The position numbers and the translations under genes are program-made. DNA of 64,000 bases from Acetatifactor sp. (GTDB lineage: Bacteria > Bacillota > Clostridia > Lachnospirales > Lachnospiraceae). The stretch lies in assembly GCA_022511385.1 (NCBI GenBank), contig JAFLRN010000001.1:1-64000 (forward strand). The letters run 5' to 3'. The notes beneath the pieces were generated by a model. The model ran no database searches and was not told the DNA's origin. It saw only the letters and a list, made by a program, of their open reading frames with translations. Positions 1-7,906 of this stretch are shown in pieces (the first letter of the stretch is position 1; each line of letters opens with the position of its first letter).

Positions 1-160
1 AGCCGAAATCCACTGCCTACGCAGACTTAGGTGCGGTACTTTCGCACCTTAGTCGAAGTTGGCAGTTATGTTCAGAGGGTGAACAAGTTCACCCGAGCGT
101 TGCCGCGTGCGCGTGGGCATACCCGCCGTACGGTGCCGTCACTCGCGGAAAACATAAGAG
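1..160. repeat. Palindrome-rich intergenic element at the window edge
   Basis: No open gene is seen. The stretch is packed with inverted repeats: arms at 24-35 and 43-54 (one mismatch), and a perfect 8-bp palindrome at 77-84/87-94 (GGGTGAAC/GTTCACCC), followed by a GC-rich block at 95-150. A 19-bp piece at 135-153 recurs exactly, inverted, at 20006-20024. This density suggests an interspersed palindromic repeat rather than a gene; its left limit lies outside the window. The rest of the gene-free stretch up to 367 holds only the terminator-like hairpins listed separately. Confidence 0.45.
135..153 (-). repeat. 19-bp repeat, copy 1
   Basis: Read on the minus strand this is gttttccgcgagtgacggc, identical over 19 bp to the plus-strand sequence at 20006-20024. 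Both copies lie in intergenic DNA. A chance exact 19-mer is very unlikely in 64 kb, so a dispersed element is inferred. Confidence 0.6.
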
Positions 161-186
161 AAAACAAAATGATAGACACAAAGGTA

Positions 187-217
187 AAGAGGACAGCCAT
201 GGGGTGACTGTCCTCTT
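187..217. terminator. Hairpin downstream of ftsH
   Basis: Perfect 10-bp inverted repeat aagaggacag/ctgtcctctt with an 11-nt loop. The T tract on either strand is interrupted, so it may be a weak terminator or the mark of a gene to the left of the window. Confidence 0.4.
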
Positions 218-338
218 CAGAGAAGGTATTTCTTCTTATGGGGTATAGCAAAAAACTATAAAATGTATTGGGGGGTTACGCATATTATAATAGCATCATG
301 ATTTCGTTTTGACTATTCCCAAAATTCACAAATATTCC

Positions 339-357
339 AAAAAACCTCCCCGGTTTT
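339..357 (-). terminator. Probable ftsH terminator
   Basis: On the minus strand AAAACC-GGGGA-GGTTTT runs into a T run about 10 bases past the ftsH stop. The stem is short and AT-rich, hence moderate confidence. Confidence 0.45.
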
Positions 358-367
358 TATGCAATTT

Positions 368-2182
368 TTACATAGCAAACAACCCTTCAAATTCTTCCCG
401 GCCGATTTTTTCCTTCTGTAACAGCAGGTCTGCACAGCTGTGCAGCACCTTCTCATGCTGGAGGATCAGCTCCTTAGCTTTGGAATAACACTCGTCGATA
501 ATGGCCTTTACCTCTTTGTCGATCTGGCCCGAAATCGCCTCGGAGTGGGCCTTTGCATGAGCCAGGTCCCGGCCGATAAACACCGCGTCATCATCGTCAT
601 CATAGCAGATGACACCGATATTGTCAGACATTCCGAAACGAGTCACCATCCGCCTTGCCACCTTGGTAGCTTTCTTAATGTCGCTGGACGCCCCGGTAGT
701 AATATCCTTAAAAATGATCTCCTCCGCAATACGGCCTCCCAGGGAAACCATGATCTCCTGAAGCATCTGCCCCTTTGTCAGGAACATTTCATCCTTTTCC
801 GGCAGGGGCATGGTGTATCCGGCCGCCCCCAGTCCGGTGGGAATGATGGAAACAGTGTGCACGGGGCCCACATCCGGCAGCACATGGAAGAGTATAGCAT
901 GGCCCGCTTCGTGATAAGCAGTAATACGCTTTTCCTTGTCGGAGACGATACGGCTCTTTTTCTCCGCGCCGATACCAACCTTGATGAAAGCCTTGCTGAT
1001 ATCCTCCTGGGCCACGAAACCCTTGCCCTTCTTTGCAGCATTGATAGCGGCCTCGTTCATCAGATTCTCCAGATCCGCCCCCGTGAAGCCTGCGGTGGTC
1101 TGGGCAATCTGCTTTAGGTCCACATCCTCCGCCAACGGCTTGTTACCCGCATGCACTTTCAGGATGTCCTCCCTGCCTTGCACGTCCGGCGAACCTACTG
1201 CTACCTTCCGGTCAAAGCGCCCGGGACGAAGAATGGCAGGATCCAGAATGTCCACCCGGTTTGTTGCCGCCATGACAATGATGCCCTCATTGATCCCGAA
1301 GCCGTCCATTTCCACCAGCAGCTGGTTCAGAGTCTGCTCCCTCTCATCGTGGCCGCCGCCCATACCGGTACCGCGGCGTCTGGCCACAGCGTCGATCTCA
1401 TCAATAAACACAATACAGGGAGCGTTTTTCTTTGCATCCTCAAAGAGGTCTCGGACACGGGATGCACCCACACCCACAAACATCTCCACAAAATCCGAAC
1501 CCGAGATGCTGAAGAAAGGTACCTTTGCCTCCCCGGCCACGGCCTTGGCCAGAAGGGTCTTACCTGTTCCGGGAGGTCCCTCCAGCAGTACACCCTTGGG
1601 GATCCTTGCCCCCACCTTGGTGTACTTGCCCGGTTCCTTCAGGAAATCCACAATTTCTTCCAGCTCCTCCTTCTCCTCCTTCAGACCCGCCACCTGCGTA
1701 AAATTGATGGTCTTGTCGCCCAGCCACAGTCTTGCCCGGCTCTTGCCAAAATTCATCATTTTTGCGTTGCCGCCGCCGGCATTCTGGGCATTCACTACCA
1801 AAAACAGAATGACTCCCACCGCCAGCACGATCAGCATGGGGAGCAGTGTGGTCAGAAACCAGCTGTCTCTGGGAACATCCTTCACCGTGGGATCTATGTC
1901 ATAGGATCTGACCAGCTTCTCTGTCTCTATGATATCCGTCACATACAGGATCTTGTCGACACCGTTTTTCAGCTCGATTTCCAGATATCCCGTGGGGGTT
2001 TCGCTGTTGGGCGCGATCACGATCTCAATCACGTTTCCCTCTTCCATGTCTCGAACCAGCTCCGTGAGGGTATAGTCCTCCTGCTGGCTCTTCCGGTTCG
2101 CCCAATTCACCCCTGCCACAACAAAGAGCAGTACCATAATAAAAATAAAATATACTGTAAATCCTCTATTACCCTGTCTCAA
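368..2182 (-). CDS. ftsH: ATP-dependent zinc metalloprotease FtsH
   Basis: Membrane-anchored AAA+ protease that degrades misfolded and regulatory membrane proteins. Two membrane segments (about residues 10-28 and 112-131) flank the extracytoplasmic domain. They are followed by Walker A GPPGTGKT at 202-209, Walker B IVFIDE at 257-262, the zinc site HEAGH at 424-428 and the expected third ligand Asp501 in TTGASSD. At 604 aa it has the usual family length. The start is a TTG behind AGGAGG. It is last in the tilS-hpt-ftsH run, the conserved Firmicute order, and is followed by a weak hairpin terminator. Function follows directly from the family. Confidence 0.97.
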   Translation of the reverse strand: MRQGNRGFTVYFIFIMVLLFVVAGVNWANRKSQQEDYTLTELVRDMEEGNVIEIVIAPNSETPTGYLEIELKNGVDKILYVTDIIETEKLVRSYDIDPTVKDVPRDSWFLTTLLPMLIVLAVGVILFLVVNAQNAGGGNAKMMNFGKSRARLWLGDKTINFTQVAGLKEEKEELEEIVDFLKEPGKYTKVGARIPKGVLLEGPPGTGKTLLAKAVAGEAKVPFFSISGSDFVEMFVGVGASRVRDLFEDAKKNAPCIVFIDEIDAVARRRGTGMGGGHDEREQTLNQLLVEMDGFGINEGIIVMAATNRVDILDPAILRPGRFDRKVAVGSPDVQGREDILKVHAGNKPLAEDVDLKQIAQTTAGFTGADLENLMNEAAINAAKKGKGFVAQEDISKAFIKVGIGAEKKSRIVSDKEKRITAYHEAGHAILFHVLPDVGPVHTVSIIPTGLGAAGYTMPLPEKDEMFLTKGQMLQEIMVSLGGRIAEEIIFKDITTGASSDIKKATKVARRMVTRFGMSDNIGVICYDDDDDAVFIGRDLAHAKAHSEAISGQIDKEVKAIIDECYSKAKELILQHEKVLHSCADLLLQKEKIGREEFEGLFAM

Positions 2183-2197
2183 CTTATCCCAAGCCTC

Positions 2198-2725
2198 CTA
2201 ATCGTCGAATTCCACTATCCCTATGTATGGCAGATTGCGGTATCTCTGGTCGTAGTCCAAACCGTAGCCCACCACAAACTCATCGGGAATATGAAATCCT
2301 GTATAATCCACTTTCACGTCGACGACGCGGCGCTCCGGCTTATCAAGCAAAGTACACAGATGCAGGGAACGGGGTCCCCTGTCCCGCAGCAATTCCATCA
2401 GGTAGCTCAACGTCCGGCCGCTGTCCACGATATCCTCCACCACCAGCACATCCTTATCCTTCACGGACTCATCCAGATCCTTTACGATTTTCACCACTCC
2501 GCTGGATTTGGTGTCACTTCCATAGCTTGATACGGACATAAAGTCCAGAGAAACCGGAACTGTGATGCGTTTCGCCAGCTCACACATAAAAAAGCTGCCG
2601 CCCTTCAGCACACAGACCAGATGCACCTGTTTTCCCTCATAATCCTTGCTGATCTGCTGACCGACCTCCTTGATCCTGGCATCTACCTCTTCCTCCGACA
2701 AAAGTACCCTAACATGTTCTGCCAT
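2198..2725 (-). CDS. hpt: Hypoxanthine(-guanine) phosphoribosyltransferase
   Basis: Purine salvage enzyme transferring PRPP ribose-phosphate to hypoxanthine or guanine in the cytoplasm. The PRPP loop VLVVEDIVDSGRT lies at residues 93-105 and the N-terminal LKGG pyrophosphate loop at 40-43; 175 aa is normal. The ATG follows GGAGGAGAAGG. The gene overlaps the 3' end of tilS by 17 bp, so the two are probably translationally coupled, as in the classical tilS-hpt-ftsH cluster. Confidence 0.96.
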   Translation of the reverse strand: MAEHVRVLLSEEEVDARIKEVGQQISKDYEGKQVHLVCVLKGGSFFMCELAKRITVPVSLDFMSVSSYGSDTKSSGVVKIVKDLDESVKDKDVLVVEDIVDSGRTLSYLMELLRDRGPRSLHLCTLLDKPERRVVDVKVDYTGFHIPDEFVVGYGLDYDQRYRNLPYIGIVEFDD

Positions 2726-4208
2726 CCTTCTCCTCCGTTCCGCCGCCTGAGCAGTTCCTTATTAATTTTACCTGCAAAATTCGTTTTGTATTCTCTGTCA
2801 CCTTGTAATATTCGCTGATGCGGTATCCCGCCAGCCATAGCACATGGTTTCCCTCAGCAAGCAGCAACATCCTGTCACGATCTTCCCGGGGAATTTTTTC
2901 ATTAATCATGTAATCCTTTAAGGATTTGTGAACAGTTCCGCCCCTGCCGTCCGCCAGACTGAAATAATCGCCCACCTGCCTAAAACGAAACACTGGCGAT
3001 TCTAATATTCTATCACAATCAAACCATTTCGTATACTCATTCCGGAGAACTTTCTGACCATTTTTTAAAAAAAACACTGAGAGCTCTGCCTGTCCAGCCG
3101 TTCCCAGGTCAAAGGACAGGGGTTCTGACGTCTCAGCAGGCGGCAGTTCTATCTTCTGATGCAGGAGGCAGTCCGTCTTTCCGCAGGGCTCCTGTTCCCG
3201 TTCCAAAAATACGACACCGTATCTTCTCACCGCCCTGATTCCAAAGGGCAAATCTATCCGGGGATTACCCTCCTTCTCAAAAAGCGCCAGAACATCTTCC
3301 ATGTGCACGGCGGAGATATCCTTTGCTCCGGGAGCCATATCCTTGAGCAGCGCAAGTAGCAAACGTTTCCGCAAGGCAATGTGAAGCTGTCCAAATCTCT
3401 CCACATTTATCATAAGCAGGGCAGAATCCACCGTAAGCGGCTCCACACAGCTTTTTTCTGCCTCCATGGTCTGTAGTTCCAGATACTCCTCCAGCTCTGA
3501 CAATGCATCGGCAGTGCGGCACATGTGGGCCACCGCCCGGGATGACACTTCCTGCTCTGCAACAGGAAGAATATGATGCCGTATCCGGTTCCTGGTGTAA
3601 GAATCCTCATCGTTGGTGCTATCCGTACGGTAAGAAATCCCCCGCTCCGTCAGGTAACATTCTATCTCACTGCGCTCCAGGCACAGTAGAGGACGAATAA
3701 TTTGTTCCCGCATAGGCGGTATTGCACACAGGCCCTTGATTCCGCTGCCTCGGAACAGATGAAACAGCATGGTCTCCGCCCGGTCATTCGCGTTGTGTGC
3801 CACCGCGATCCGGTCTGCGCATAAGCTTTCCGCCACCTCCCGAAAAGCCTGGTAGCGAACCATCCGGCCCGCCTCTTCCATAGAGCGTTTTTCCCGTGCA
3901 GCCAATTCTCCCACGTTCACTTCCCTCAGAAAAAACGGAACACCTTCCTGCAGGCAGAGTTTTCGCACAAACTCAGCGTCCTCCCCGGCGTCCTCGCGGA
4001 GGCCATGGTTTACATGGACCACTGCCAACTCAAACTTTCTTTTTTTGGCATACTCCAATAACACAAATAAGAGGCAAACAGAGTCTGCCCCTCCGGATAC
4101 CCCCGCCACAATCCTGTGGCCGGGGGAAATCATGTCATGCTCCTCGATATAAGAAAATACCTTTTTTTCCGTCCTTCGCTGGTTTTTCATATGAAAAATG
4201 TAGCGCAT
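2709..4208 (-). CDS. tilS: tRNA(Ile) lysidine synthetase TilS
   Basis: Modifies C34 of the CAU-anticodon isoleucine tRNA to lysidine, using ATP and lysine. The N-type PP-loop SGGADS is at residues 38-43, followed by the adenylation domain and the C-terminal tRNA-binding domain; 499 aa is the usual length. The annotated ATG has only a weak upstream AGGA, and a second in-frame ATG lies six codons later without a better site, so the exact start is uncertain. Position between spoIIE and hpt matches B. subtilis. Confidence 0.95.
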   Translation of the reverse strand: MRYIFHMKNQRRTEKKVFSYIEEHDMISPGHRIVAGVSGGADSVCLLFVLLEYAKKRKFELAVVHVNHGLREDAGEDAEFVRKLCLQEGVPFFLREVNVGELAAREKRSMEEAGRMVRYQAFREVAESLCADRIAVAHNANDRAETMLFHLFRGSGIKGLCAIPPMREQIIRPLLCLERSEIECYLTERGISYRTDSTNDEDSYTRNRIRHHILPVAEQEVSSRAVAHMCRTADALSELEEYLELQTMEAEKSCVEPLTVDSALLMINVERFGQLHIALRKRLLLALLKDMAPGAKDISAVHMEDVLALFEKEGNPRIDLPFGIRAVRRYGVVFLEREQEPCGKTDCLLHQKIELPPAETSEPLSFDLGTAGQAELSVFFLKNGQKVLRNEYTKWFDCDRILESPVFRFRQVGDYFSLADGRGGTVHKSLKDYMINEKIPREDRDRMLLLAEGNHVLWLAGYRISEYYKVTENTKRILQVKLIRNCSGGGTEEKDGRTC

Positions 4209-4244
4209 TCCTGGGAAAAAGTCAACAACCCCGCGGGAATCAAG

Positions 4245-5471
4245 TCATTCATTCCAAATACCAATCACGCCCACTGTCATGTCATCCCGGATCCTGCCTC
4301 CGTTTCTGCAGATAGCCATCCTCAGCAGCTTTTCCGCAAACTCGCCCGGATTCTGACTGTCTATGCCCGTCACCGCACGCAGGATGCCGCCCTCGTAGTC
4401 CCCCTCCCCAAAGGCATCCACCACTCCGTCCGTGACCATCACCAGAAAATCTCCGTTCTGTAGCTGTCTTTGGATGGGCATGATGTTCACCCGCTGAAAA
4501 ATGCCAAGGGGCAGATTTCCCGCAGAAAGAACCTCCACTGAGCCGTCTCTTTTTAAGAAAGTGGCTGAGCCACCCACCTTGCAAAGCCGGCAGACGCCCT
4601 GATATAGATCTATGTCGCATATGTCCAGGGTAGGATGCCTTTGATCCTCCCCTTCGGCATAAAGAGCCGTGTTCACCATATTTACCGCTACCTCTGCGCC
4701 GTATCCCGCCTCTAACAGCTTTTCCATCAGCTCCAGCACCTGACTGCTGTCCTTTCCGGCCTGCTCGCCGGAACCCGTCCCGTCTGAGAGCATCACGGTC
4801 AGCCTGCCTTTTTCCGCCTCCACCACGGTATAATTGTCCCCGGAGATGGTTTCATTCTCCTTGGTAACACGTGAAAAACCGGTGAGCACAAGATACCTTG
4901 TCTCCTCTTCCAGCACAAAGCTGTGAGGATCCTTTTCAATTATGTAGGGACTTGTTACCGACAACTGCAGCCGTCTGTCCAGCAGCACGGAGATCATATC
5001 GGCTGCCTCCTCCGCCGACATATCCGGACGCCTGTCCGTCCTCATGGTGACCACTACCGTTTCCCTGCCATCCTCATTGGGCACATAGCAGGGATTCTCC
5101 ACCCGTATGCCCTCCTCTCGCATGGCCTGGACCAAAATTCGTTTTTTTCGTTCCTCCATGGGGCGGTAGCACATAACCTCGCTGGCCACCTCCGTCATGA
5201 TCTTTGCCATCTCTTTTAAATGACCCTTTATGATCTGTCTGTTTTCCCATAATCTCCTGGATGCCAGAACGGACTGCCTGTCCATGCCGTCAGGAGAAAA
5301 CTCACCGTCATAGCTTCTGGCCAGCTCATAAAAGGTATCCGCGTAATTTAAAAGCTTTCTTCTGCACAGGTCCGAAAGCTGCAACGACTGCAGCTCTCTG
5401 TTCTCTTTCTGCCGAAGGCTGTCTCCCCTGCGGCTGTTTCGCAGCTTAAGAATATCCTGCCCTGCTGTCAT
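4245..5471 (-). CDS. spoIIE: SpoIIE-type serine phosphatase lacking the membrane domain
   Basis: SpoIIE dephosphorylates SpoIIAA to activate sigma-F in the forespore and also binds FtsZ at the polar septum. All four expected metal-binding aspartates of the PP2C domain are present: D212 (SGDNY), D230 (SDGTGSG), D348 (TDG) and D397 (DDMTV). The product is only 408 aa, against about 830 in B. subtilis, and has no membrane segment: the N-terminal ten-TM region is missing and there is no room for it before divIC. An in-frame extension to 5609 exists but runs through the divIC terminator and this gene's own promoter, so ATG 5471 with AGGAAAGG upstream is preferred. Its place between divIC and tilS shows it is the spoIIE locus itself. 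It could be a minimal soluble SpoIIE or a decaying sporulation gene. Confidence 0.85.
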   Translation of the reverse strand: MTAGQDILKLRNSRRGDSLRQKENRELQSLQLSDLCRRKLLNYADTFYELARSYDGEFSPDGMDRQSVLASRRLWENRQIIKGHLKEMAKIMTEVASEVMCYRPMEERKKRILVQAMREEGIRVENPCYVPNEDGRETVVVTMRTDRRPDMSAEEAADMISVLLDRRLQLSVTSPYIIEKDPHSFVLEEETRYLVLTGFSRVTKENETISGDNYTVVEAEKGRLTVMLSDGTGSGEQAGKDSSQVLELMEKLLEAGYGAEVAVNMVNTALYAEGEDQRHPTLDICDIDLYQGVCRLCKVGGSATFLKRDGSVEVLSAGNLPLGIFQRVNIMPIQRQLQNGDFLVMVTDGVVDAFGEGDYEGGILRAVTGIDSQNPGEFAEKLLRMAICRNGGRIRDDMTVGVIGIWNE

Positions 5472-5510
5472 CTCTACATCACACCTTTCCTTTCGATATG
5501 TCAGACTAAG

Positions 5511-5576
5511 ATTATAGGTGGCATTCCCCACTTTTTTTGTCAAAACCGGGCGGGACTGTCTTAAAGTTTTGCGACA
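5511..5576 (-). promoter_or_regulatory. Spo0A-type sigma-A promoter of spoIIE
   Basis: Minus strand: TTGACA (5538-5543), a 21-bp spacer, then TATAAT (5511-5516), 40 bp before the start codon. A 21-bp spacer is known for the B. subtilis spoIIE promoter, where Spo0A~P activates sigma-A polymerase at over-spaced hexamers. TGTCGCA at 5570-5576 matches the 0A box TGTCGAA at six of seven positions, and TTTTGTCAAAA on the plus strand over the -35 box also resembles one. Activation by Spo0A is inferred. Confidence 0.65.
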
Positions 5577-5605
5577 AAAAAAGCAGGAGCACATGACTCC
5601 TGCCT
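5575..5605 (-). terminator. Terminator after divIC
   Basis: GCAGGAG-7 nt-CTCCTGC (5583-5603) followed on the minus strand by TTTTTTTGT, 20 bases after the divIC stop. It separates the yabP-yabQ-divIC unit from spoIIE. Confidence 0.85.
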
Positions 5606-5624
5606 TCACATTTTTCCTGACAGA

Positions 5625-5939
5625 TTATTTTTCCTCTTTAAACATGATCTCACCTTCATAGATCAGTCCCAGCTTTTCTCTGGCAATACTCTCTATGTAA
5701 CCCTTTGTCTGAACCTCTTTTCCAAATTCCTCTATCTCCTGAGCGCGGGCATTCTCCGCTTCAATCTGGTCATCCAGCTGCTGTGCTTCCTGATTTTTGG
5801 AGCCTATCTTCTGATGGAGTTCCACGCTCTTCACAGCCACAACAACTATGATCATCACGACGACCAGTGATACGAGAAACATACTGAATCGGTTTTGATT
5901 TCTGCGGCGGTACGCCACCCTGCGTCTTGTCCCTGCCAT
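5625..5939 (-). CDS. divIC: Septum formation initiator DivIC/FtsL-type protein
   Basis: Bitopic divisome protein partnering FtsL and DivIB. A basic cytoplasmic N terminus is followed by one membrane helix (about residues 20-38) and a short coiled coil with a conserved E-rich heptad region; about 104 aa, typical of the family. The ATG at 5939 has AAAGGAG seven bases upstream. An upstream ATG at 5963 overlaps the yabQ stop but has no ribosome site. It is last in the yabP-yabQ-divIC run, as in B. subtilis. Confidence 0.88.
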   Translation of the reverse strand: MAGTRRRVAYRRRNQNRFSMFLVSLVVVMIIVVVAVKSVELHQKIGSKNQEAQQLDDQIEAENARAQEIEEFGKEVQTKGYIESIAREKLGLIYEGEIMFKEEK

Positions 5940-5959
5940 AGGCTCTCCTTTCTGAAATG

Positions 5960-6445
5960 TCATGCCTTTATAGTCATTTTAAGCTTTTTTAGAAAACACG
6001 TCAACTTGTTTTTTAGAATTCTCCTAAGCTGTCTCAGCCATCGGCCCGCTTTGCGGCCCGCTCTCCCCATGGCAGTACCGGTTCTTCGGAAGAGTATTTT
6101 AAGCGGCTTTGACAGAAAACGGAGCACTCTGCCCACCAGTTTCAGTATCCTGTTCAGCGCCATTGACACATATTTCACAAAATAGGGACTGATCAGCTTC
6201 CTATACAGAAACATCCCCGTCAGAGCGCCAAGCACCGCAAACCAACGCAGCGTGCCGTCGCTCTCATGATACATCAGCAAAAATACCTCTTCCCCACAGT
6301 AAATCCAGAAAAGTAGGTCCTCCGCTGACACAAAAAATCCCCGATGAGGCACTACCTTTCGGAAAATCCGCAGCAGGTCATAAATAAAGGTAATAAAAAT
6401 GCCCATAAACAGGGCATGAAGGAGGAACTCATTTTCACCTGCCAT
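5960..6445 (-). CDS. yabQ: Spore cortex protein YabQ
   Basis: Family member needed for cortex formation, located in the outer forespore membrane in B. subtilis. The 161-aa product starts with hydrophobic segments (about residues 7-25, 45-60 and 66-85) and ends in a strongly basic tail. It lies between yabP and divIC, the conserved order, with a 5-bp gap to yabP and no strong ribosome site of its own, which suggests coupling. Confidence 0.85.
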   Translation of the reverse strand: MAGENEFLLHALFMGIFITFIYDLLRIFRKVVPHRGFFVSAEDLLFWIYCGEEVFLLMYHESDGTLRWFAVLGALTGMFLYRKLISPYFVKYVSMALNRILKLVGRVLRFLSKPLKILFRRTGTAMGRAGRKAGRWLRQLRRILKNKLTCFLKKLKMTIKA

Positions 6446-6450
6446 AAGCG

Positions 6451-6738
6451 TTACCGGAAGAGCTTGCTAAGCAGCGATTCATTCTTTTTTCCGCCGGCGG
6501 ACACATCCGAATAAGTAAAGCTGTCAATTTTGCCATCCACGTCCACCTCTCCCTTATCCAATGTGAGCCTGTTCACATGCAGGTCATCCCCCTTGAGCAT
6601 CAGCATCCCTTGTTCCGTCTCCAGAAGAATCTCGTGTTCGTCAAAGGATAGGACATCATTGACACCGTTTATGGCACAGCTTCTCCGATTTGTCATTGTT
6701 ACCTTGTGCATGCGCGTGCTGCTGTTTATATCTTCCAT
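6451..6738 (-). CDS. yabP: Sporulation protein YabP
   Basis: Small YabP/YqfC-family protein (95 aa) required for spore cortex assembly and normally expressed under sigma-E in the mother cell. It shows the family core with the SFDEHEILLET stretch and the beta-rich region around LMLKGDDLHVNRL. AGGAGGAG precedes the ATG. It heads the yabP-yabQ-divIC unit; a mother-cell promoter could lie in 6740-6950 but I could not identify one with confidence. Confidence 0.9.
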   Translation of the reverse strand: MEDINSSTRMHKVTMTNRRSCAINGVNDVLSFDEHEILLETEQGMLMLKGDDLHVNRLTLDKGEVDVDGKIDSFTYSDVSAGGKKNESLLSKLFR

Positions 6739-6953
6739 AGGCTCCTCCTGTCTGGGAAGCCTCCTTTAGGTTTGGCTTCCTCCTATAAAGTATATGAAGG
6801 TGCCGGGGAAAACAGAACTGGCATGCACATGTCAGATATGCGAGTGACGTCCAGGACATTGGCAGGGCTGGGCTGAGTTGGACAAGGTGTCAAAAGTAAC
6901 GGTCAGAGTTCAGCCACACATACATAAGTTGGAGGAATATACATTTTCACTAA

Positions 6954-7193
6954 CTACAGATACCGGAAAAGTTCGCTGGCCTCTTCTTTTCGCACGGTTT
7001 CCTGTACATCCAGAACCTCCACCTTTACCTCCTTGTTGCCGAAGGAAATGGTGATGATATCACCCTGCTTCACGTTGGCGGATGCTTTTGCCGGCTTGTC
7101 GTTGATCATTACCCTGCCGCTGTCGCAGGCCTCGTTTGCCACAGTGCGGCGCTTAATAAGCCGCGATACCTTCAAATATTTATCCAGTCTCAT
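6954..7193 (-). CDS. rqcP: S4-domain RNA-binding protein RqcP (YabO/Hsp15 family)
   Basis: In B. subtilis this protein binds stalled 50S subunits with RqcH and helps alanine tailing of nascent chains. The 79-aa product is almost entirely an S4 domain (MRLDKYLKVSRLIKRRT at the N terminus, then DSGRVMINDKPAKAS). AGGAGAG lies ahead of the ATG. It sits between hup and yabP, the usual Firmicute setting. Confidence 0.92.
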   Translation of the reverse strand: MRLDKYLKVSRLIKRRTVANEACDSGRVMINDKPAKASANVKQGDIITISFGNKEVKVEVLDVQETVRKEEASELFRYL

Positions 7194-7227
7194 TTCTTTT
7201 CTCTCCTAACCTATTATTCCCAGAAGT

Positions 7228-7364
7228 GAGACTGTTGCAAAATGCTTCACACTGTTCAGTTTCCAGGCAGATTCAACAAAAATGTGCTTGTTCAAATATA
7301 GTGAACGCCTTTTTGATGAATAAGAACAGAATTTGAAATTAGCAGCTAATTTTGCAACAGTTTC
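7228..7364. mobile_element. MITE-like element or IS remnant
   Basis: A 137-bp AT-rich segment bounded by 16-bp terminal inverted repeats that differ at one position: gagactgttgcaaaat at 7228-7243 and its inverse at 7349-7364. It contains no gene. No clear target duplication is visible at the ends. The size and ends fit a non-autonomous element trimmed from an insertion sequence; family not assigned. Confidence 0.55.
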
Positions 7365-7380
7365 ATTTGAACACACATAG

Positions 7381-7410
7381 AAAAACGGAGAACCTACGAG
7401 GGTTCTCCGC
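7381..7410 (-). terminator. hup terminator
   Basis: CGGAGAACC/GGTTCTCCG 9-bp stem (7386-7394 and 7401-7409), followed on the minus strand by TTTTT, 16 bases past the hup stop. Confidence 0.88.
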
Positions 7411-7425
7411 TTCAGTCAACAGATT

Positions 7426-7701
7426 TTAAGCGTTCAGCGCATCCTTGAGTGCCTTACCTGCCTTAAACTTAGGAGCCTTGGAAGCAGGAATCTTGATGGG
7501 CTTCAGAGTAGCAGGGTTTCTACCCTCTCTTGCTGCTCTCTCGGATACCTCAAAGGTACCAAAGCCAACCAGCTGAACCTTACCGCCCTTCTTCAGCTCA
7601 CTCTCAACAACATCGGTGAAAGCCTTCAGAACCTTCTCAGCGTCCTTTTTGGATACACCAGCCTGCTCAGCCAGTGCTGCAACTAACTCTGTTTTGTTCA
7701 T
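7426..7701 (-). CDS. hup: HU family DNA-binding protein
   Basis: Histone-like nucleoid protein. The 91-aa product has the MNKTELV start, the KDAEKVLKAF helix, the GFGTFEV core and the DNA-wrapping arm ending RNPATLKPIKIPASKAPKF. A strong AGGAGGAG site and its own promoter (7772-7800) and terminator make it a single-gene unit. Confidence 0.97.
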   Translation of the reverse strand: MNKTELVAALAEQAGVSKKDAEKVLKAFTDVVESELKKGGKVQLVGFGTFEVSERAAREGRNPATLKPIKIPASKAPKFKAGKALKDALNA

Positions 7702-7771
7702 ATTGAACTCCTCCTCTAATGAGTTACCACTTTGTATATTGGTAGATGCTTCTTGTGAAACGTCTATATAA

Positions 7772-7800
7772 TATATATCCGTTTTTTATGTGTTTGTCAA
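7772..7800 (-). promoter_or_regulatory. hup promoter
   Basis: Minus strand TTGACA (7795-7800), 17-bp spacer, TATATA (7772-7777), about 70 bp before the hup start. Consensus-like sigma-A promoter. Confidence 0.75.
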
Positions 7801-7906
7801 GGCTTTTTCCTGAGATTTACGCCTTTTTGCAAAACAATGTTCAAAAAACCCCGATTTTTATGGCCAAACAATTGAAAAATCTTTCTTATCTCCGGGATAT
7901 CTTCTG

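Noticed and set aside
1..160. tRNA or rRNA-like structure in the palindromic region
   Set aside because: The hairpins do not fold as a cloverleaf; no anticodon arm or CCA-type end.
440..2530. Long plus-strand frames opposite ftsH and hpt
   Set aside because: They are reverse shadows of highly conserved genes; no ribosome sites or recognisable domains.
5472..5609. N-terminal extension of the SpoIIE frame
   Set aside because: It runs through a strong terminator and the promoter, contains no membrane helix and has no ribosome site; the start at 5471 is better.
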